In this document: positions 23,595 through 32,303 of the stretch, piece after piece | Position numbering within the stretch: the stretch's first letter is position 1 | Layout of the letters: each line of letters begins with the position of its first letter | Assembly (NCBI GenBank): GCA_021797825.1 | Contig: JAJZZA010000029.1 | Span: forward strand, 1-39,211 | Direction of reading: 5' to 3' | DNA: 39,211 bases | Origin: Bacillota bacterium | Lineage (GTDB): Bacteria > Bacillota > Sulfobacillia > Sulfobacillales > Sulfobacillaceae | Made by a program: the position numbers and the translations under genes | The notes under the pieces: generated by a model | Database searches by the model: none | The model's input: only the letters and a program-made list of their open reading frames with translations | What the model was told of the DNA's origin: nothing

Positions 23595-25142
23595 ATGGGG
23601 GATAACTCCCGGTATTCACGGCGGACGATCCTGTTTGCCCTGATGTTGGTGATGGCCTTGGCTGCCATGGACGCCACCATTGTGGCCACCGCAATGCCGT
23701 CAATCGTCCGCGACTTGGGCGGTTTTCCTCTGTTTCCGTGGGTTTTTTCAATCTATTTGCTGGCGCAGGCGGCGATGGCGCCGATTTACGGCAAACTAGC
23801 CGATCTCTACGGACGAAAACCGGTGGTTATGGTCGGCACCGGCATTTTTCTGGGAGGCTCAGTCCTGTCCGGCTTGTCGTGGAACATGGTCGCCTTGATT
23901 GTCTTCCGAGGCATTCAAGGGCTGGGCGGGGCGGCGATTATTCCCATGTCGCAGACCTTGGTGGGCGATTTGTTTTCTGTGGCGGAGCGGGCTCGCATGC
24001 AGGGCTATTTGGCCAGCGTCTGGGGTTTATCGGCCATTTTGGGTCCCACGGTGGGGGGCCTCTTGGTTCAATATGCCTCCTGGCGCTGGATATTTTATAT
24101 CAATGTGCCCATCGGACTGGCGGCGCTGGCGGCCATCGGCAGCGTCTTGCACGAAGAGGTCAAACGCCAACCCCACACGATTGACCTGGGGGGAGCGGTC
24201 CTGTTGGTTTTGGCATTGGCGGGCATCGTCACCAGTCTGTTGCAAGGGGGCGTGGCTTGGACCTGGACATCCTGGCGCAGCCTGACTTTGCTGGGCGGCG
24301 GTGTCGCCACGGGTGCGGTTTTTGGGTGGTGGGAAGCGCGGGTTTCCGAACCGGTGCTGCCGCTTTGGGTTTTCCGCCAGCGCATGCTGCTGGCCGCCAA
24401 TCTGGCGGCCCTGGCGATGGGCGCCTTGACCATGGGGTTGAGTTCCTATCTGCCCGCCTTTGTACAAGGAGTGTTGGGCCATGGACCGCTCCTGGCCGGT
24501 TTTGCGCTGGCCGCCATGTCAATCGGTTGGCCGCTGGCGTCCAGTTTAGCGGGGAGTCTGTACCTTCGCGCGGGATTTCGCTGGACGGCCCTGTTGGGCG
24601 GCGTGTTAGCCGTGGCGGCGGCGATTGGCCTGGTGTTTGTCAACGCCCAGTCAACCATCTGGCAGGCGGCCGGACTCAGTTTTGTGATGGGATCGGGACT
24701 GGGACTCAGTTCGACCGCGCTGGTGGTGGCCATCCAATCGGCCGTTCCCTGGAATCGCCGGGGGGTGGCTACCGGCAGCAATGTCTTTACCCGGCAAGTG
24801 GGCAGCGCGGTTGGGGTGGCCCTTTTCGGCAGTCTGGTCAATGCCACCTTAAGCCAGCGGTTCGCCCACCCCCCGGCGGCGTTGGCGAACCGGTTGCCGC
24901 ATTCGTTGAACGCCGCCGCGCTGGCGTTGGGGCCGATCCCGCCAGGGGCGCGCGACGTTCTGCTCTACGTCCGCCGTTCCCTGGCTCTGGGCATCCACAG
25001 AGTCTTTGTCGGCGTGTTGGTGGTGGCTCTTTTGGCCGTGGGGTTTGAATGGCTGATGCCCCGCATCCCGGTTTCCCTGGTGGGTTCGTCCGCCGACCCC
25101 TCGCGTCAACGGCGGACCAAGCCGGGCCGGGAGCAGCCCTAG
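23595..25142 (+). CDS. MFS multidrug exporter, DHA2 (EmrB/QacA) family
   Basis: This 515-residue protein should have 14 membrane helices. Helix 1 carries AAMDATIVATAMPSIVRDLGG, the DHA2 motif with a membrane-embedded Asp. YGKLADLYGRKPVV is motif A in the helix 2-3 loop, FRGIQGLGGAAIIPMSQTLVGD is motif B, and SVWGLSAILGPTVGGLL is motif C of antiporters. The C-terminal half includes NRRGVATGSNVFTRQVGSAVGVALFG. It exports lipophilic drugs or cations by proton antiport. The ATG lies just after the HIT stop; the ribosome site is poor, so coupled translation is likely. The substrate is unknown. Confidence 0.93.
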   Translation: MGDNSRYSRRTILFALMLVMALAAMDATIVATAMPSIVRDLGGFPLFPWVFSIYLLAQAAMAPIYGKLADLYGRKPVVMVGTGIFLGGSVLSGLSWNMVALIVFRGIQGLGGAAIIPMSQTLVGDLFSVAERARMQGYLASVWGLSAILGPTVGGLLVQYASWRWIFYINVPIGLAALAAIGSVLHEEVKRQPHTIDLGGAVLLVLALAGIVTSLLQGGVAWTWTSWRSLTLLGGGVATGAVFGWWEARVSEPVLPLWVFRQRMLLAANLAALAMGALTMGLSSYLPAFVQGVLGHGPLLAGFALAAMSIGWPLASSLAGSLYLRAGFRWTALLGGVLAVAAAIGLVFVNAQSTIWQAAGLSFVMGSGLGLSSTALVVAIQSAVPWNRRGVATGSNVFTRQVGSAVGVALFGSLVNATLSQRFAHPPAALANRLPHSLNAAALALGPIPPGARDVLLYVRRSLALGIHRVFVGVLVVALLAVGFEWLMPRIPVSLVGSSADPSRQRRTKPGREQP

Positions 25143-25163
25143 ATTTTCCGGAAGGATTTCGTC

Positions 25164-25169
25164 TACAAT
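25164..25169 (+). promoter_or_regulatory. Candidate -10 element for gmk
   Basis: TACAAT in CTACAATA lies 35 bases before the gmk start with no good -35. It matches the octamers before mgsA and the DUF2892 gene. Confidence 0.4.
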
Positions 25170-25203
25170 ACGCTAAGACAACGTGCAGCGGACGGAGGTC
25201 ACG

Positions 25204-25794
25204 GTGGAGCCCATTCTTTTTGTGTTTACCGGTCCGAGCGGAGCCGGCAAGGGATCGGTGATGCGTGCCTTGCTGGACCGGGACCAGACCTTAAATAAGG
25301 TGGTGACCTATACGACCCGTGCTCCCCGGCAAGGGGAAGTGGACGGGTTTGACTATCATTTTGTGTCGGTGTCCGACTTTAACCGGCTCATCCGGGCGGA
25401 TGGTTTATTCGAGTACGAACAAGTCTACAACGACCATTACTACGGGTCGCCGCGCGAACTCTTTGAGCCGGGACATGACGGTTTAATTGAACTCGATTAC
25501 AAAGGACGGCTCAAATATCAGGAGCGTCACCGGAAAGTGGTCTCCATTTTTATCTTGCCGCCCAGCCTGCCGGAATTGCGGCGGCGCATTCTGGCGCGTT
25601 CGGAAGTCAGCAATTTGGATGCGCGGCTGGCCAATGCCGTGGAACAAATCCGCCATGCCAGAAGTTATGATTATATTATCCGCAACGATGATTTGGTTTC
25701 TTGCATCGAACGGGTGGAGGCCATCGTGCGGGCGGAACGCATTCGGCGGCAAGGGCTGCTCGACATGGACGACATCTTGCGTCAGGTTCCGTGA
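25204..25794 (+). CDS. gmk: Guanylate kinase
   Basis: This 196-residue enzyme phosphorylates GMP to GDP with ATP. The P-loop GPSGAGKGSV is at residues 10-19. GMP-binding residues lie in TTRAPRQGEVDGFDYHFVS and in YGSPRELF; the ELDYKGRLKYQ segment replaces the usual EIDVQG-x-x-Q, a mild departure. A lid helix with LARSEVSNLDARL and DYIIRNDDL complete it. I chose the GTG four bases after GGAGGT; a GTG at 25183 has no ribosome site. Its context is unusual for a housekeeping gmk (often beside rpoZ and coaBC): it is followed with a one-base overlap by a glycosyltransferase. It could be a second copy or a related kinase acting on another nucleotide. Confidence 0.88.
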   Translation: MEPILFVFTGPSGAGKGSVMRALLDRDQTLNKVVTYTTRAPRQGEVDGFDYHFVSVSDFNRLIRADGLFEYEQVYNDHYYGSPRELFEPGHDGLIELDYKGRLKYQERHRKVVSIFILPPSLPELRRRILARSEVSNLDARLANAVEQIRHARSYDYIIRNDDLVSCIERVEAIVRAERIRRQGLLDMDDILRQVP

Positions 25795-26879
25795 TGCGCA
25801 TCGCGATGTTGGCGGACGCGGGCAGTGTGCACACCGTGCGTTGGGTCCAAGGATTGGCCCGGGCCGGGCTGTCCGTGGCGGTGTGGTCGGATCGGGCCCC
25901 TCGCGAGACCTTGCCGGGCGCGGTGTTTCCGATCCCGGTGGCGGGCCGGGGACGATGGAATGTTCCCGCCATTGCCCGTCAGGTGCGCCGGGAACTCGAC
26001 GCGTTTCGGCCGGACGTGGTCCACGCCCATTACGTATCGCGTTACGGCTTATATGGGGCATTGGCGGGGCGGCGCCCGTTGGTGCTTTCCGCCTGGGGAG
26101 CCGATGTCGAGGTGTTCCCCCAGCGGCATCCGTGGTTAAACGCGCGCCTCTTAAAGTGGATTTTGGCCCAGGCCGACCGGATTACGGCATCAAGCGCTTA
26201 TCTGGCCGGGGTCACCCAGGCCTACACCGATCAGCCGATTACGGTCATTCCCTTTGGCATCGACCTCGCCCGGTTTACGCCGCGACCTCCCGGCACCGGT
26301 GTTTTGCGCTGGATGACCAATAAGGCGCTGGAGCCGGTGTATGGCCTGGATTTAATCGTTGAGGCGTGGGCTCAGGTCCCTCGCACGCTGGCCTGGACCG
26401 GTCGTGTGTTGGGGGAAGGATCCGAGCTGGCCCGGCTGCAGCGTCTGATTAGCCGGTGCGGCTTGGCTGATCGCATCGCATTTTCCGGCCGGGTGTCGAC
26501 CGATGCTCTGCCGGACGCGTTGGCCTGGGCGGATGTTGGCCTCTACCCGTCGCGCCGCGAGTCGTTTGGCGTGGCGCCGCTGGAGATGATGGCTTTGGGC
26601 CGGGCGGTGGTGGCGCACGATGTGGGCGGGCTGAGCGAGGTGGTTGCACCGGGACGGAGCGGAATTTTGGTGACGGCGAACGATGTCCAAGCCTGGGCAA
26701 CCGTCCTGGCGGACGCGTGTCGCAATCCGGACGGATTGCGGGAGATGGGAAAGTTCGGTCCGGGCTGGGTCGCTGAGCGCTATAATTTTGCCGAGAATCT
26801 GTCGCAAATGATTGAAGTGTACCAACGGGCGGTGGCCGGGACCCGATCAAGGAAGGGGAAAAATCAAGATGGCTCGTGA
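25794..26879 (+). CDS. Glycosyltransferase family 4
   Basis: This 361-residue GT-B enzyme transfers a sugar from a nucleotide donor. The N-terminal acceptor domain starts RIAMLADAGSVHTVRWVQGLARAG and includes RPDVVHAHYVSRYGLYGAL; the C-terminal donor domain includes ITVIPFGIDLARF, AFSGRVSTDALPDALAWADVGLYPS and the family Glu-x7-Glu motif (Glu256 and Glu264 in ESFGVAPLE). No membrane helices are visible, so it works in the cytosol or at the membrane face. Its start overlaps the gmk stop by one base, and the next small gene overlaps its end by 11 bases, so the three form one translationally coupled unit. Acceptor unknown. Confidence 0.92.
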   Translation: MRIAMLADAGSVHTVRWVQGLARAGLSVAVWSDRAPRETLPGAVFPIPVAGRGRWNVPAIARQVRRELDAFRPDVVHAHYVSRYGLYGALAGRRPLVLSAWGADVEVFPQRHPWLNARLLKWILAQADRITASSAYLAGVTQAYTDQPITVIPFGIDLARFTPRPPGTGVLRWMTNKALEPVYGLDLIVEAWAQVPRTLAWTGRVLGEGSELARLQRLISRCGLADRIAFSGRVSTDALPDALAWADVGLYPSRRESFGVAPLEMMALGRAVVAHDVGGLSEVVAPGRSGILVTANDVQAWATVLADACRNPDGLREMGKFGPGWVAERYNFAENLSQMIEVYQRAVAGTRSRKGKNQDGS

Positions 26880-27141
26880 CATCGTCATTATGAGCGTGGA
26901 TCGTTCCGATCCGCAGGTGGTGCGGGTAAATACCGCCGTTGATTTGTTGCATTGTCCGCTGACGTTGCCGAAATCCGCCCTAAAACAACTGGGCTATTAC
27001 GTATTTCGCCCGGCCCCGCTCAAACCGCTGATTTACGCCCTGATCGAGCGTCACATCGCACGCAACGGGGGCAAACTCTTGCTGGGCGGCATCACGTTGT
27101 CGGAGGACGACCTGGCCGATCTGCCGGTTAGCCCCGACTGA
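26869..27141 (+). CDS. Hypothetical protein, 90 residues
   Basis: I do not recognise this protein. It starts inside the end of the glycosyltransferase gene, with GGAAGGGG upstream. The sequence reads like a small folded domain: a beta start (RDIVIMSVDRSDPQVVRVN), TAVDLLHCPLTLPKSALKQLGYYVF, a helix (LKPLIYALIERHIARN) and an end KLLLGGITLSEDDLADLP. It has one cysteine and no membrane segment. Overlap with the glycosyltransferase and shared strand with gmk suggest a linked role, but nothing in the sequence defines it. Confidence 0.75.
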   Translation: MARDIVIMSVDRSDPQVVRVNTAVDLLHCPLTLPKSALKQLGYYVFRPAPLKPLIYALIERHIARNGGKLLLGGITLSEDDLADLPVSPD

Positions 27142-27304
27142 CCGGCGCCTGGCACCGGCATAGCCTGGGCCGCTGGCGTGTGCGGCCACACTGCGGGCAG
27201 CCTGGCTTCGGTGGCGGCGGCGTTGCGGGATTATCGGCCCTGAATACGGCGTATTATGGGCATTGTTCTGCCGCCCGCCTCAGCGGAGCCAACCTGACCC
27301 GGCA

Positions 27305-27787
27305 TCATTCCCCATTGCGGGCCGTGTAATACCGTCCGGAAAAGTAGACCAGCGGGTTTCCGTGGTTTAAAACGTCGAAATCCTCGACCCGGCCAACCAC
27401 GATCTGATGGTCGCCCCCGGGGTAAAGCGCGTCCACCACGCAATCGAGATAGGCCAGCGCGTCGCGGAGAATCGGCATGCCCGCAGTGACCGTGCGAATG
27501 GGGAGACGGTCGACTACGCTGTCCGGCGTGGCCGGATCGGCGAATAGGCGGCTAAGCGACTCCTGCTCTTGGCGCAAGATGCTGACCGTGAAGCGTTCGC
27601 CCGGCCCGACGGCGTGACGGGTGCGCGCGTGGTTGTCGACGCAAAAAAGAATGAGCGGCGGATCGAGCGAGACCGAGGTCAGGGAGTTGACGGTCATGCC
27701 GTGCGGACCGGAACCGCCCATCGTAAAGACGACCGTGATGCCGGTGGCAAACTGGCCCATTGTCTTGCGGTACCGCCCACTATCCAA
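27305..27787 (-). CDS. Flavin reductase domain protein (RutF/HpaC-like)
   Basis: This 160-residue protein should bind FMN and either reduce flavin with NAD(P)H for a monooxygenase or use it directly. The family start YRKTMGQFATGITVVFTMGG leads to HGMTVNSLTSVSLDPPLILFCVDNHARTRH, FTVSILRQEQESLSRLFA, a middle segment LRDALAYLDCVVDALYPGGDHQIVVGRV and the final PLVYFSGRYYT. I place the start at TTG 27787 because a good promoter begins the transcript only about 24 bases upstream; the ribosome site is weak (GGGAAAG or CGGGG). No monooxygenase partner is adjacent. Confidence 0.9.
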   Translation of the reverse strand: MDSGRYRKTMGQFATGITVVFTMGGSGPHGMTVNSLTSVSLDPPLILFCVDNHARTRHAVGPGERFTVSILRQEQESLSRLFADPATPDSVVDRLPIRTVTAGMPILRDALAYLDCVVDALYPGGDHQIVVGRVEDFDVLNHGNPLVYFSGRYYTARNGE

Positions 27788-27817
27788 TCCCGTACCCCGC
27801 TTTCCCGTGTCGGTATC

Positions 27818-27846
27818 ATGTTAGCACAGCGGCGACTGGGGTTGAA
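27818..27846 (-). promoter_or_regulatory. Promoter of the flavin reductase gene
   Basis: On the minus strand TTCAAC (27841-27846) and TAACAT (27818-27823) are separated by 17 bases, placing the start near 27811 and making a very short leader. Confidence 0.55.
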
Positions 27847-27909
27847 TAGGGTTCCGGTGGCGCACACGCCCGGCCGGCGGTGGGCGGCGGGCGCGCCCGG
27901 TCAGGGTTT

Positions 27910-28143
27910 CTACACCGGATCCGGCTGCGGTCGGGTTTTCATCAGATGGCGCCATTTGCGCAGCGCGACGAGTGCCCAAACGCCTTCCACCACCCCGAAC
28001 GGCCAGGTTCCAGAGAGCCAGCCATAAAGCGATGACCCGGCGCATGCCAGCGCAAACGCCAAGGTAAACCAGGGCGAGCGCGATTCCAGGGCGTAAAATA
28101 TCATCATGAGGGTGACCACCGAAGCGCCATAGGCGGTTAGCAT
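27910..28143 (-). CDS. Small membrane protein, 77 residues
   Basis: An AGGAGG ribosome site six bases before the ATG supports this frame. The product has an N-terminal helix (MLTAYGASVVTLMMIFYAL), a second hydrophobic stretch (WFTLAFALACAGSSLYGWLSG) and a third weaker one (FGVVEGVWALVALRKW), ending in a basic tail. It resembles small YgaP/YbaN-type two- or three-helix proteins of unknown role, although I cannot name the family. It lies between the helicase pair and the flavin reductase on the same strand with 179 bases separating it from the former, so it may be the tail of the helicase operon. Confidence 0.7.
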   Translation of the reverse strand: MLTAYGASVVTLMMIFYALESRSPWFTLAFALACAGSSLYGWLSGTWPFGVVEGVWALVALRKWRHLMKTRPQPDPV

Positions 28144-28322
28144 GCGAGTCCTCCTGTCAACGTAGAGTCTGGCCCCGGGATGTGCGGCATAGCCGTTTAA
28201 TCATCCGAGATGGCGGGGTTCGCCCCGTTCGGGCCGATTGCGGCTGGCCGGGCGCAATCGCCGGGATCGTCCGCCTTGGGCTTGCCCGGCGGGGGTGTTG
28301 CCGCGCCCGTCAACGACCCCGC

Positions 28323-30080
28323 TTACCCCAATGGGCTGACCGTTAAAATGGCCTGCAAATCAAGTTGCAGCAGGCGGCCTTCGGCCAGATCCAGGACCTG
28401 CACCCAGCGCCCGTTCTGACCGACCGGAGCGACGTGGAGGGTGCGGGGGGCGCCGAGGTTGGGGAACAGATAGCTGACCACCACCCCCTGCCGGCGGGAG
28501 ATGGCCTCCGCCATCACGGTTTCCACGGACCGGGATTGCATGGTGGCGGGGTCGGGAAGGACGACGGATATAAAGGGCTCGCCGAGCCAAGGTTCGTCCG
28601 CCTCGGTCAAATCGTCTGCCGGATCGGATGCGCTGAGATGCCCCACGTCGGACCGGATCGGCAGTCCGGCTTTGTCCAGCGCCTTGCGGATCGCGGCCAG
28701 GTTGTGGGCGGGGAGCACTAAATCGGTAGGGGTCAGCCGGCCCCGCGCCAATTTCGCCAAGACCTTTTCGGCATGGAGCGAGTCTTGCGGGCTTTCGCTA
28801 TGGAGCAGCACGACATCCAGAATTTGATGCCGCGACAAGACTCGAAACCAATCCTCGATGTTGGTGGCCACGTTGCCCGGAAGGGAGGCGCGCGCCGCCA
28901 TTTCCAATGTGTCAAGGTAGTCATCCAGGGTCCAGCCGTGCGCCAGGGCGTTCGCCACGCTGTTCCGGGTCAAACGGTACACGGCCATCCGGTCGGAGCG
29001 GACCAGTTCCGCGATGGCGGCGATGTCCCACCTTTCATAAAATGGGGACTGCGGAGGGATCAGCACCTCCCCCGACGGTTCAATAATGATTTGGCCGGCT
29101 TGTTCGGGTTCAATCTGGCCGTTAATCGCGGCGTATCCCATGTCGGACAGGCGCACCCGGGGTCCGTCTTCCTGCCAAACGCCGAGACCGGTCAGATGAT
29201 TTCGCACCTGGGTATACGTGTAGGGGTTGTCCGCTTGCGGAAATCCCGCCTGGCGGAGCCACCCCAATGCCGGTTTTAACTTCAGATAGTGATCGGCCGG
29301 TGTCAAGCTGAGCAGTGCCAACAACCCATATTCACCGCCCCAGGCCGCGGGCAGGTTCCAGAAGAGCCCCCTAAACTGTTCCCACAGTTCCGTCAGCGGA
29401 ACGCGCCAGAACGAGTTGGCCTGCGGACCGAGCACCAGCTGCGCGGGATCGACTTGAAACGCCGTCAAATGGTTTGTGCGGCAAAACGCCAAAATAGTGT
29501 TTAAGCGCAGCAGTTTCACATCGTCCGCAGCGGGCCAGAACCGTTCCAAGAGCTTGTTTTGCACGCGTTTGTACAGCGTGGAGTGCTGGGTTACGGCCAA
29601 CGGGGTCTCGCGGGTATAGCTCAGCACCTGGAACAAGTCATAAAAGAACCCGGACCAGTGCGAAGCGGACAGTTCGTCGCGCGCCGTGGACGGACTGTCG
29701 AGCAACTCCGGCCAGGGAATGTTCTCGAGCAGGGAGAATAACAGAGGATAATATTCCCGCGGGATGATGAGTCCCGACTGATACACGGTTCCTTGCCGTT
29801 GAAAGGCGATCCCGCTGCGCGAAAAGTCTTGCATCACCCGCTTTTGCATGGCGGGGGGCAACTGCGCAAGCGTCATGGCCATTTCCCGGGATCCACGGAG
29901 CCAGGCCCGCAAGATTTTATGCGTTGGTTCCGCGCTTAAGGCCAGCCACTTGCCAACCCGGCCGGGGCTCAGCAATTGTTGCGGCCAGGTCTCAACAGGT
30001 CCTGCCAAACCGAGGGCAGGCGACTCTTCAGGCGAAAGACCCCGCAAGCACGCCATAAGGCTGGGGAAATCTGACATCAT
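28323..30080 (-). CDS. Helicase-associated protein (Helicase_C_3/XPB N-terminal-like), XPB partner
   Basis: This 585-residue protein resembles bacterial proteins annotated as helicase-associated with an XPB/Ssl2-like domain. The N-terminal two thirds appear as stacked winged-helix-like segments (for example LPPAMQKRVMQDFSRSGIAF and VRNHLTGLGVWQEDGPRVRLSDMG). A central IIEPSGEVLIPPQSPFYERWDIAAIAELV and YRLTRNSVANALAHGWTLDDYLDTLE are the family core. The C-terminus carries RQGVVVSYLFPNLGAPRTLHVAPVG, a WYL-like beta segment, and LDLQAILTVSPL. It has no Walker motifs. Its ATG overlaps the XPB stop by four bases (ATGA), so the two are made together in fixed ratio, and it probably binds XPB as archaeal Bax1 does. 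A nuclease function is not visible. Confidence 0.82.
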   Translation of the reverse strand: MMSDFPSLMACLRGLSPEESPALGLAGPVETWPQQLLSPGRVGKWLALSAEPTHKILRAWLRGSREMAMTLAQLPPAMQKRVMQDFSRSGIAFQRQGTVYQSGLIIPREYYPLLFSLLENIPWPELLDSPSTARDELSASHWSGFFYDLFQVLSYTRETPLAVTQHSTLYKRVQNKLLERFWPAADDVKLLRLNTILAFCRTNHLTAFQVDPAQLVLGPQANSFWRVPLTELWEQFRGLFWNLPAAWGGEYGLLALLSLTPADHYLKLKPALGWLRQAGFPQADNPYTYTQVRNHLTGLGVWQEDGPRVRLSDMGYAAINGQIEPEQAGQIIIEPSGEVLIPPQSPFYERWDIAAIAELVRSDRMAVYRLTRNSVANALAHGWTLDDYLDTLEMAARASLPGNVATNIEDWFRVLSRHQILDVVLLHSESPQDSLHAEKVLAKLARGRLTPTDLVLPAHNLAAIRKALDKAGLPIRSDVGHLSASDPADDLTEADEPWLGEPFISVVLPDPATMQSRSVETVMAEAISRRQGVVVSYLFPNLGAPRTLHVAPVGQNGRWVQVLDLAEGRLLQLDLQAILTVSPLG

Positions 30081-31804
30081 GCCCGCGTGCCTCCCGGGAA
30101 GGGGATGACCGGCGCCTGCTGCAATTCGGCTGGCGCCCCCGTTTCGTCGGCCCGCGCAATATCATAGCGGTATCCTTGTTCGCACAAAAACAGTTGGCGC
30201 TTTTGGGAAAAATCCTGTTCCCGGGTGTCTTCGGTAACCACCGAATAAAACGTGGCCTGGCCGCCGTCGGACTTGGGTCGCAACAAGCGTCCCAGGCGCT
30301 GCGCCTCTTCCTGGCGGGAACCAAAGGTGCCGCTGACCTGAATGGCAACATTGGCGTCGGGCAGATCGATGGCAAAGTTGGCGACTTTGGAGACCACCAA
30401 CACCGGGATCTCGCCGTCCCGAAACGCCTGATAAAGGGTTTCGCGTTCCCGCAGCGGGGTTTCTCCGGTTAGCAGCGGGGCGCGGGTGTGGGCCGCGAGT
30501 TGCCGCAGTTGCTCGAGATATTGGCCGATAATCAGGACATGGCTGCCTTGATGGTGGCGCAGCAACTCGTCGACCACCCCGATCTTGGCGGGATTCTCCG
30601 CGGCCAGCCGGATGCGTTCGTAATCGTCGTCGGCGCTGGCATAGCGGTCACGAAGCCCTCGGCTCATGCCCACCCGGATTTCCCGGCACGCGGCGGTGGC
30701 AATCCAGCCTTGCAGTTCGAGCTCCTTCCAGGGCATGTCAAAGCGTTTGGGCCCAATCAGCGCAAATACATCGTCCGCGCGCCCGTCTTCGCGGATTAAG
30801 GTGGCCGTGAGGCCAAGCCGCCGGCGGGCTTGGAGACTGGCCGTCAACCGGAACACGGGAGCTGGCAGCAAATGCACTTCATCGTAGATGATAAGTCCCC
30901 AGGGCTCGCGGTCCACCGTGTGAAAATGGGGGTAGCTGGCGCCTCGGCGATGGCTGAGCAATTGATAGGTGGTCAGCGTAACCGGACGGATATCTTTGGT
31001 GGTGGCGGTGAACTCGCCAATGTCGTCCGCCGTCAGGTGGGTTTTAGCGAGAATTTCCCGTTTCCATTGGTGCAGGGCGGCGACCGACGTAGTGAGAATC
31101 AGGGTATGGGTGGCGGCTTCGGCCATTGCCCCCAGGCCCACCATGGTCTTGCCGGCGCCGCAGGGCAAGACGACCACGCCATGTCCGGCCTGGGCGGCTC
31201 CGTTTCCCCAGAATGCCCGCACGGCAGCGCTCTGATAGCCGCGCAGGCCAAACTCGCGGCCATCCGCGGTGCTCTCGCGCAGAAGGACCGCAAGCGGGGC
31301 CCCGTCGACATAGCCGGCGGTATCGTCGGCCGGCCACCCGGCTTTGGCCAGGGCCTGTTTCAGCAATCCCCGGTGTTCCGGGAGAATCCGGTATCCGGGA
31401 TGAAGAATTGGGCCCAGATAGGGCTGAACATGCTTGTGATGGCCGATTTGGGTTAACAAAAAGGGCTCGTCCGATGTGAGCCAGAGGCCGTCGCCATCGG
31501 GGGAGGGCTTGAGCAGCAACCGTCCATAGCGCCGCGCCTGGTCCACCACAAACGAGGCGACCTCGACCGGGATGGGATAGCGCGAATAGGCTTGCAGCCG
31601 TGACAAAATATCGTCAGGTCCCAGACCGGCGGCGGCTGCGTTCCACAAAGAGAGCGGCGTCATCCGGTAGGTGTGCACGTGTTCGGGACTCTTCACCAAT
31701 TCCGCGAATCCGACCAGCGCGTCGCGCGCCTCCTCAAACGCCGGGGTTCCCACTTCGAGTAAAATGGTTCGGTCGCTTTGGACGATAAGCGGCTTGGGTT
31801 CCAA
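30077..31804 (-). CDS. XPB-family DNA repair helicase (SF2)
   Basis: This 575-residue helicase resembles TFIIH subunit XPB and its bacterial relatives. Residues about 1-180 hold the N-terminal XPB damage-recognition-like region. Motifs: Walker A LPCGAGKT (213-220), DEVH box (308-311), GLTAT (331-335), the XPB-specific RED motif (338-340), and the motif VI region RQEEAQRLGRLLRPK. It unwinds or translocates along DNA with 3'-5' polarity in related proteins. The TTG start follows AAAGGAGGGATCTC. A perfect TATAAT -10 lies 50 bases upstream on the minus strand. It is cotranscribed with the partner protein and, given endonuclease IV elsewhere in the window, fits a repair role, though bacterial XPB function is little known. 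Confidence 0.93.
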   Translation of the reverse strand: MEPKPLIVQSDRTILLEVGTPAFEEARDALVGFAELVKSPEHVHTYRMTPLSLWNAAAAGLGPDDILSRLQAYSRYPIPVEVASFVVDQARRYGRLLLKPSPDGDGLWLTSDEPFLLTQIGHHKHVQPYLGPILHPGYRILPEHRGLLKQALAKAGWPADDTAGYVDGAPLAVLLRESTADGREFGLRGYQSAAVRAFWGNGAAQAGHGVVVLPCGAGKTMVGLGAMAEAATHTLILTTSVAALHQWKREILAKTHLTADDIGEFTATTKDIRPVTLTTYQLLSHRRGASYPHFHTVDREPWGLIIYDEVHLLPAPVFRLTASLQARRRLGLTATLIREDGRADDVFALIGPKRFDMPWKELELQGWIATAACREIRVGMSRGLRDRYASADDDYERIRLAAENPAKIGVVDELLRHHQGSHVLIIGQYLEQLRQLAAHTRAPLLTGETPLRERETLYQAFRDGEIPVLVVSKVANFAIDLPDANVAIQVSGTFGSRQEEAQRLGRLLRPKSDGGQATFYSVVTEDTREQDFSQKRQLFLCEQGYRYDIARADETGAPAELQQAPVIPFPGGTRA

Positions 31805-31853
31805 GAGATCCCTCCTTTTGTCCTCTTGCCAAATCTCGACAGGCTATGGCGTT

Positions 31854-31859
31854 ATTATA
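31854..31859 (-). promoter_or_regulatory. -10 element of the XPB operon
   Basis: On the minus strand a consensus TATAAT lies about 50 bases before the XPB start. The -35 is weak (TTCCGA with an 18-base spacer), which may mean activator dependence or low basal expression. Confidence 0.55.
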
Positions 31860-32012
31860 CTGGATGTTCGCGGGCCGTCGGAAGATCGGGCGGGTTGTGG
31901 GCGAGGACTCTTTTCGTTTGCGTGCCGGAACAGTAAAATGAGTGCTTAACGAGGGTTGAGGCGGCCCGGTTCCCGGGGCCACACGCATCTCCCGATTTCA
32001 AGGAGGCCGACC

Positions 32013-32252
32013 ATGGCGTTTATAATCACCGACTTATGCATCGACGTCAAAGATGCTTCGTGCGTTGAAGTCTGTCCGGTGGACTGCATTCAGTCTACGG
32101 ATGACGATCCGCAGTACTATATTGACCCGGAGGTCTGCATTGACTGCGGAGCCTGTCAGCCGGAGTGCCCGGTGAGCGCGATTTTCGAGTTGAGTGAGGT
32201 TCCGCCGGAATACGAGGCGGCTATTCAGCGCAACGCGGATTATTTCAAATAA
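32013..32252 (+). CDS. Seven-iron ferredoxin (3Fe-4S/4Fe-4S)
   Basis: This 79-residue electron carrier has eight cysteines: 9, 17, 21, 25 and 42, 45, 48, 52. The DASCVEVCPVDCI half, with the spaced Cys9, and the VCIDCGACQPECPVSAIF half match the Bacillus/Thermus/Azotobacter type that binds one 3Fe-4S and one 4Fe-4S cluster. The start follows AAGGAGG at eight bases. It transfers electrons in the cytosol at low potential; partners may include the LutB-LutA system or flavin enzymes, which is inference. It is divergent from the XPB operon, with the two promoters sharing about 200 bases. Confidence 0.95.
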   Translation: MAFIITDLCIDVKDASCVEVCPVDCIQSTDDDPQYYIDPEVCIDCGACQPECPVSAIFELSEVPPEYEAAIQRNADYFK

Positions 32253-32303
32253 TCCCCCGGGGCGCCAGGCCTTCTCCCCATAAACGGCTGCTGCCGCCGG
32301 GCG

